Position numbers and translations under genes: made by a program | In this document: positions 5,402 to 5,438 of the stretch, piece after piece | How the letters are laid out: every line of letters begins with the position of its first letter | How positions within the stretch are numbered: position 1 is the stretch's first letter | Origin: Candidatus Nanoanaerosalina archaeon | Lineage (GTDB): Archaea > Nanohalarchaeota > Nanosalinia > Nanosalinales > Nanoanaerosalinaceae | Assembly (NCBI GenBank): GCA_022729275.1 | Contig: JALDAH010000050.1 | Coordinates: 1-5,438, forward strand | Reading direction: 5' to 3' | DNA: 5,438 nt | Notes under the pieces: generated by a model | The model's input: only the letters and a program-made list of their open reading frames with translations | The model's database searches: none | Told to the model about the DNA's origin: nothing

Positions 5402-5438
5402 TTCTAATCACCTTTTGTGTTCAAATATTTTTTCAGTC

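Overview
The window looks archaeal. Three features point that way: a form III RuBisCO next to AMP phosphorylase (the archaeal AMP-salvage pathway), an Alba chromatin protein, and Shine-Dalgarno sites of the GGTGAT type with TATA boxes upstream. AT-rich composition with many ATA, AGA and AGG codons, tight gene packing, short class III signal-peptide proteins and very acidic small proteins suggest a DPANN-type archaeon, perhaps a salt-adapted lineage such as Nanohaloarchaeota. This placement is inference; no rRNA or marker gene is present to fix it.

Positions 1-3640 (+ strand) hold a tightly packed three-gene metabolic operon: the C-terminal half of form III RuBisCO (1-642, cut by the window edge), AMP phosphorylase (648-2126, TTG start) and a bacterial-type cofactor-independent phosphoglycerate mutase, GpmI (2123-3640). 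AMP phosphorylase turns AMP and phosphate into adenine and ribose-1,5-bisphosphate. An isomerase not seen here would give ribulose-1,5-bisphosphate, RuBisCO would carboxylate this to two 3-phosphoglycerates, and GpmI would pass them to 2-phosphoglycerate. The operon therefore links nucleotide breakdown and CO2 fixation to lower glycolysis. The expected active-site residues are present in all three visible proteins.

Positions 3644-5022 (- strand) hold three tandem, diverged paralogues. Each has a KGIS-type class III (prepilin-like) signal, one N-terminal membrane helix and an acidic ectodomain with exactly six cysteines. At least two, and probably all three, have their own TATA box. Two are followed by clear terminator-like sequences. 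I do not recognise a named family; they look like small pilin-like surface proteins stabilised by disulfides, and they are the least explained part of the window.

Positions 5117-5401 (- strand) encode an Alba-family protein that is unusually acidic, including in the hairpin arm that normally touches DNA. A strong hairpin plus U-tract terminator starts right after its stop codon. No tRNA, rRNA, CRISPR array or mobile element is visible, and no gap between genes exceeds about 120 bases.
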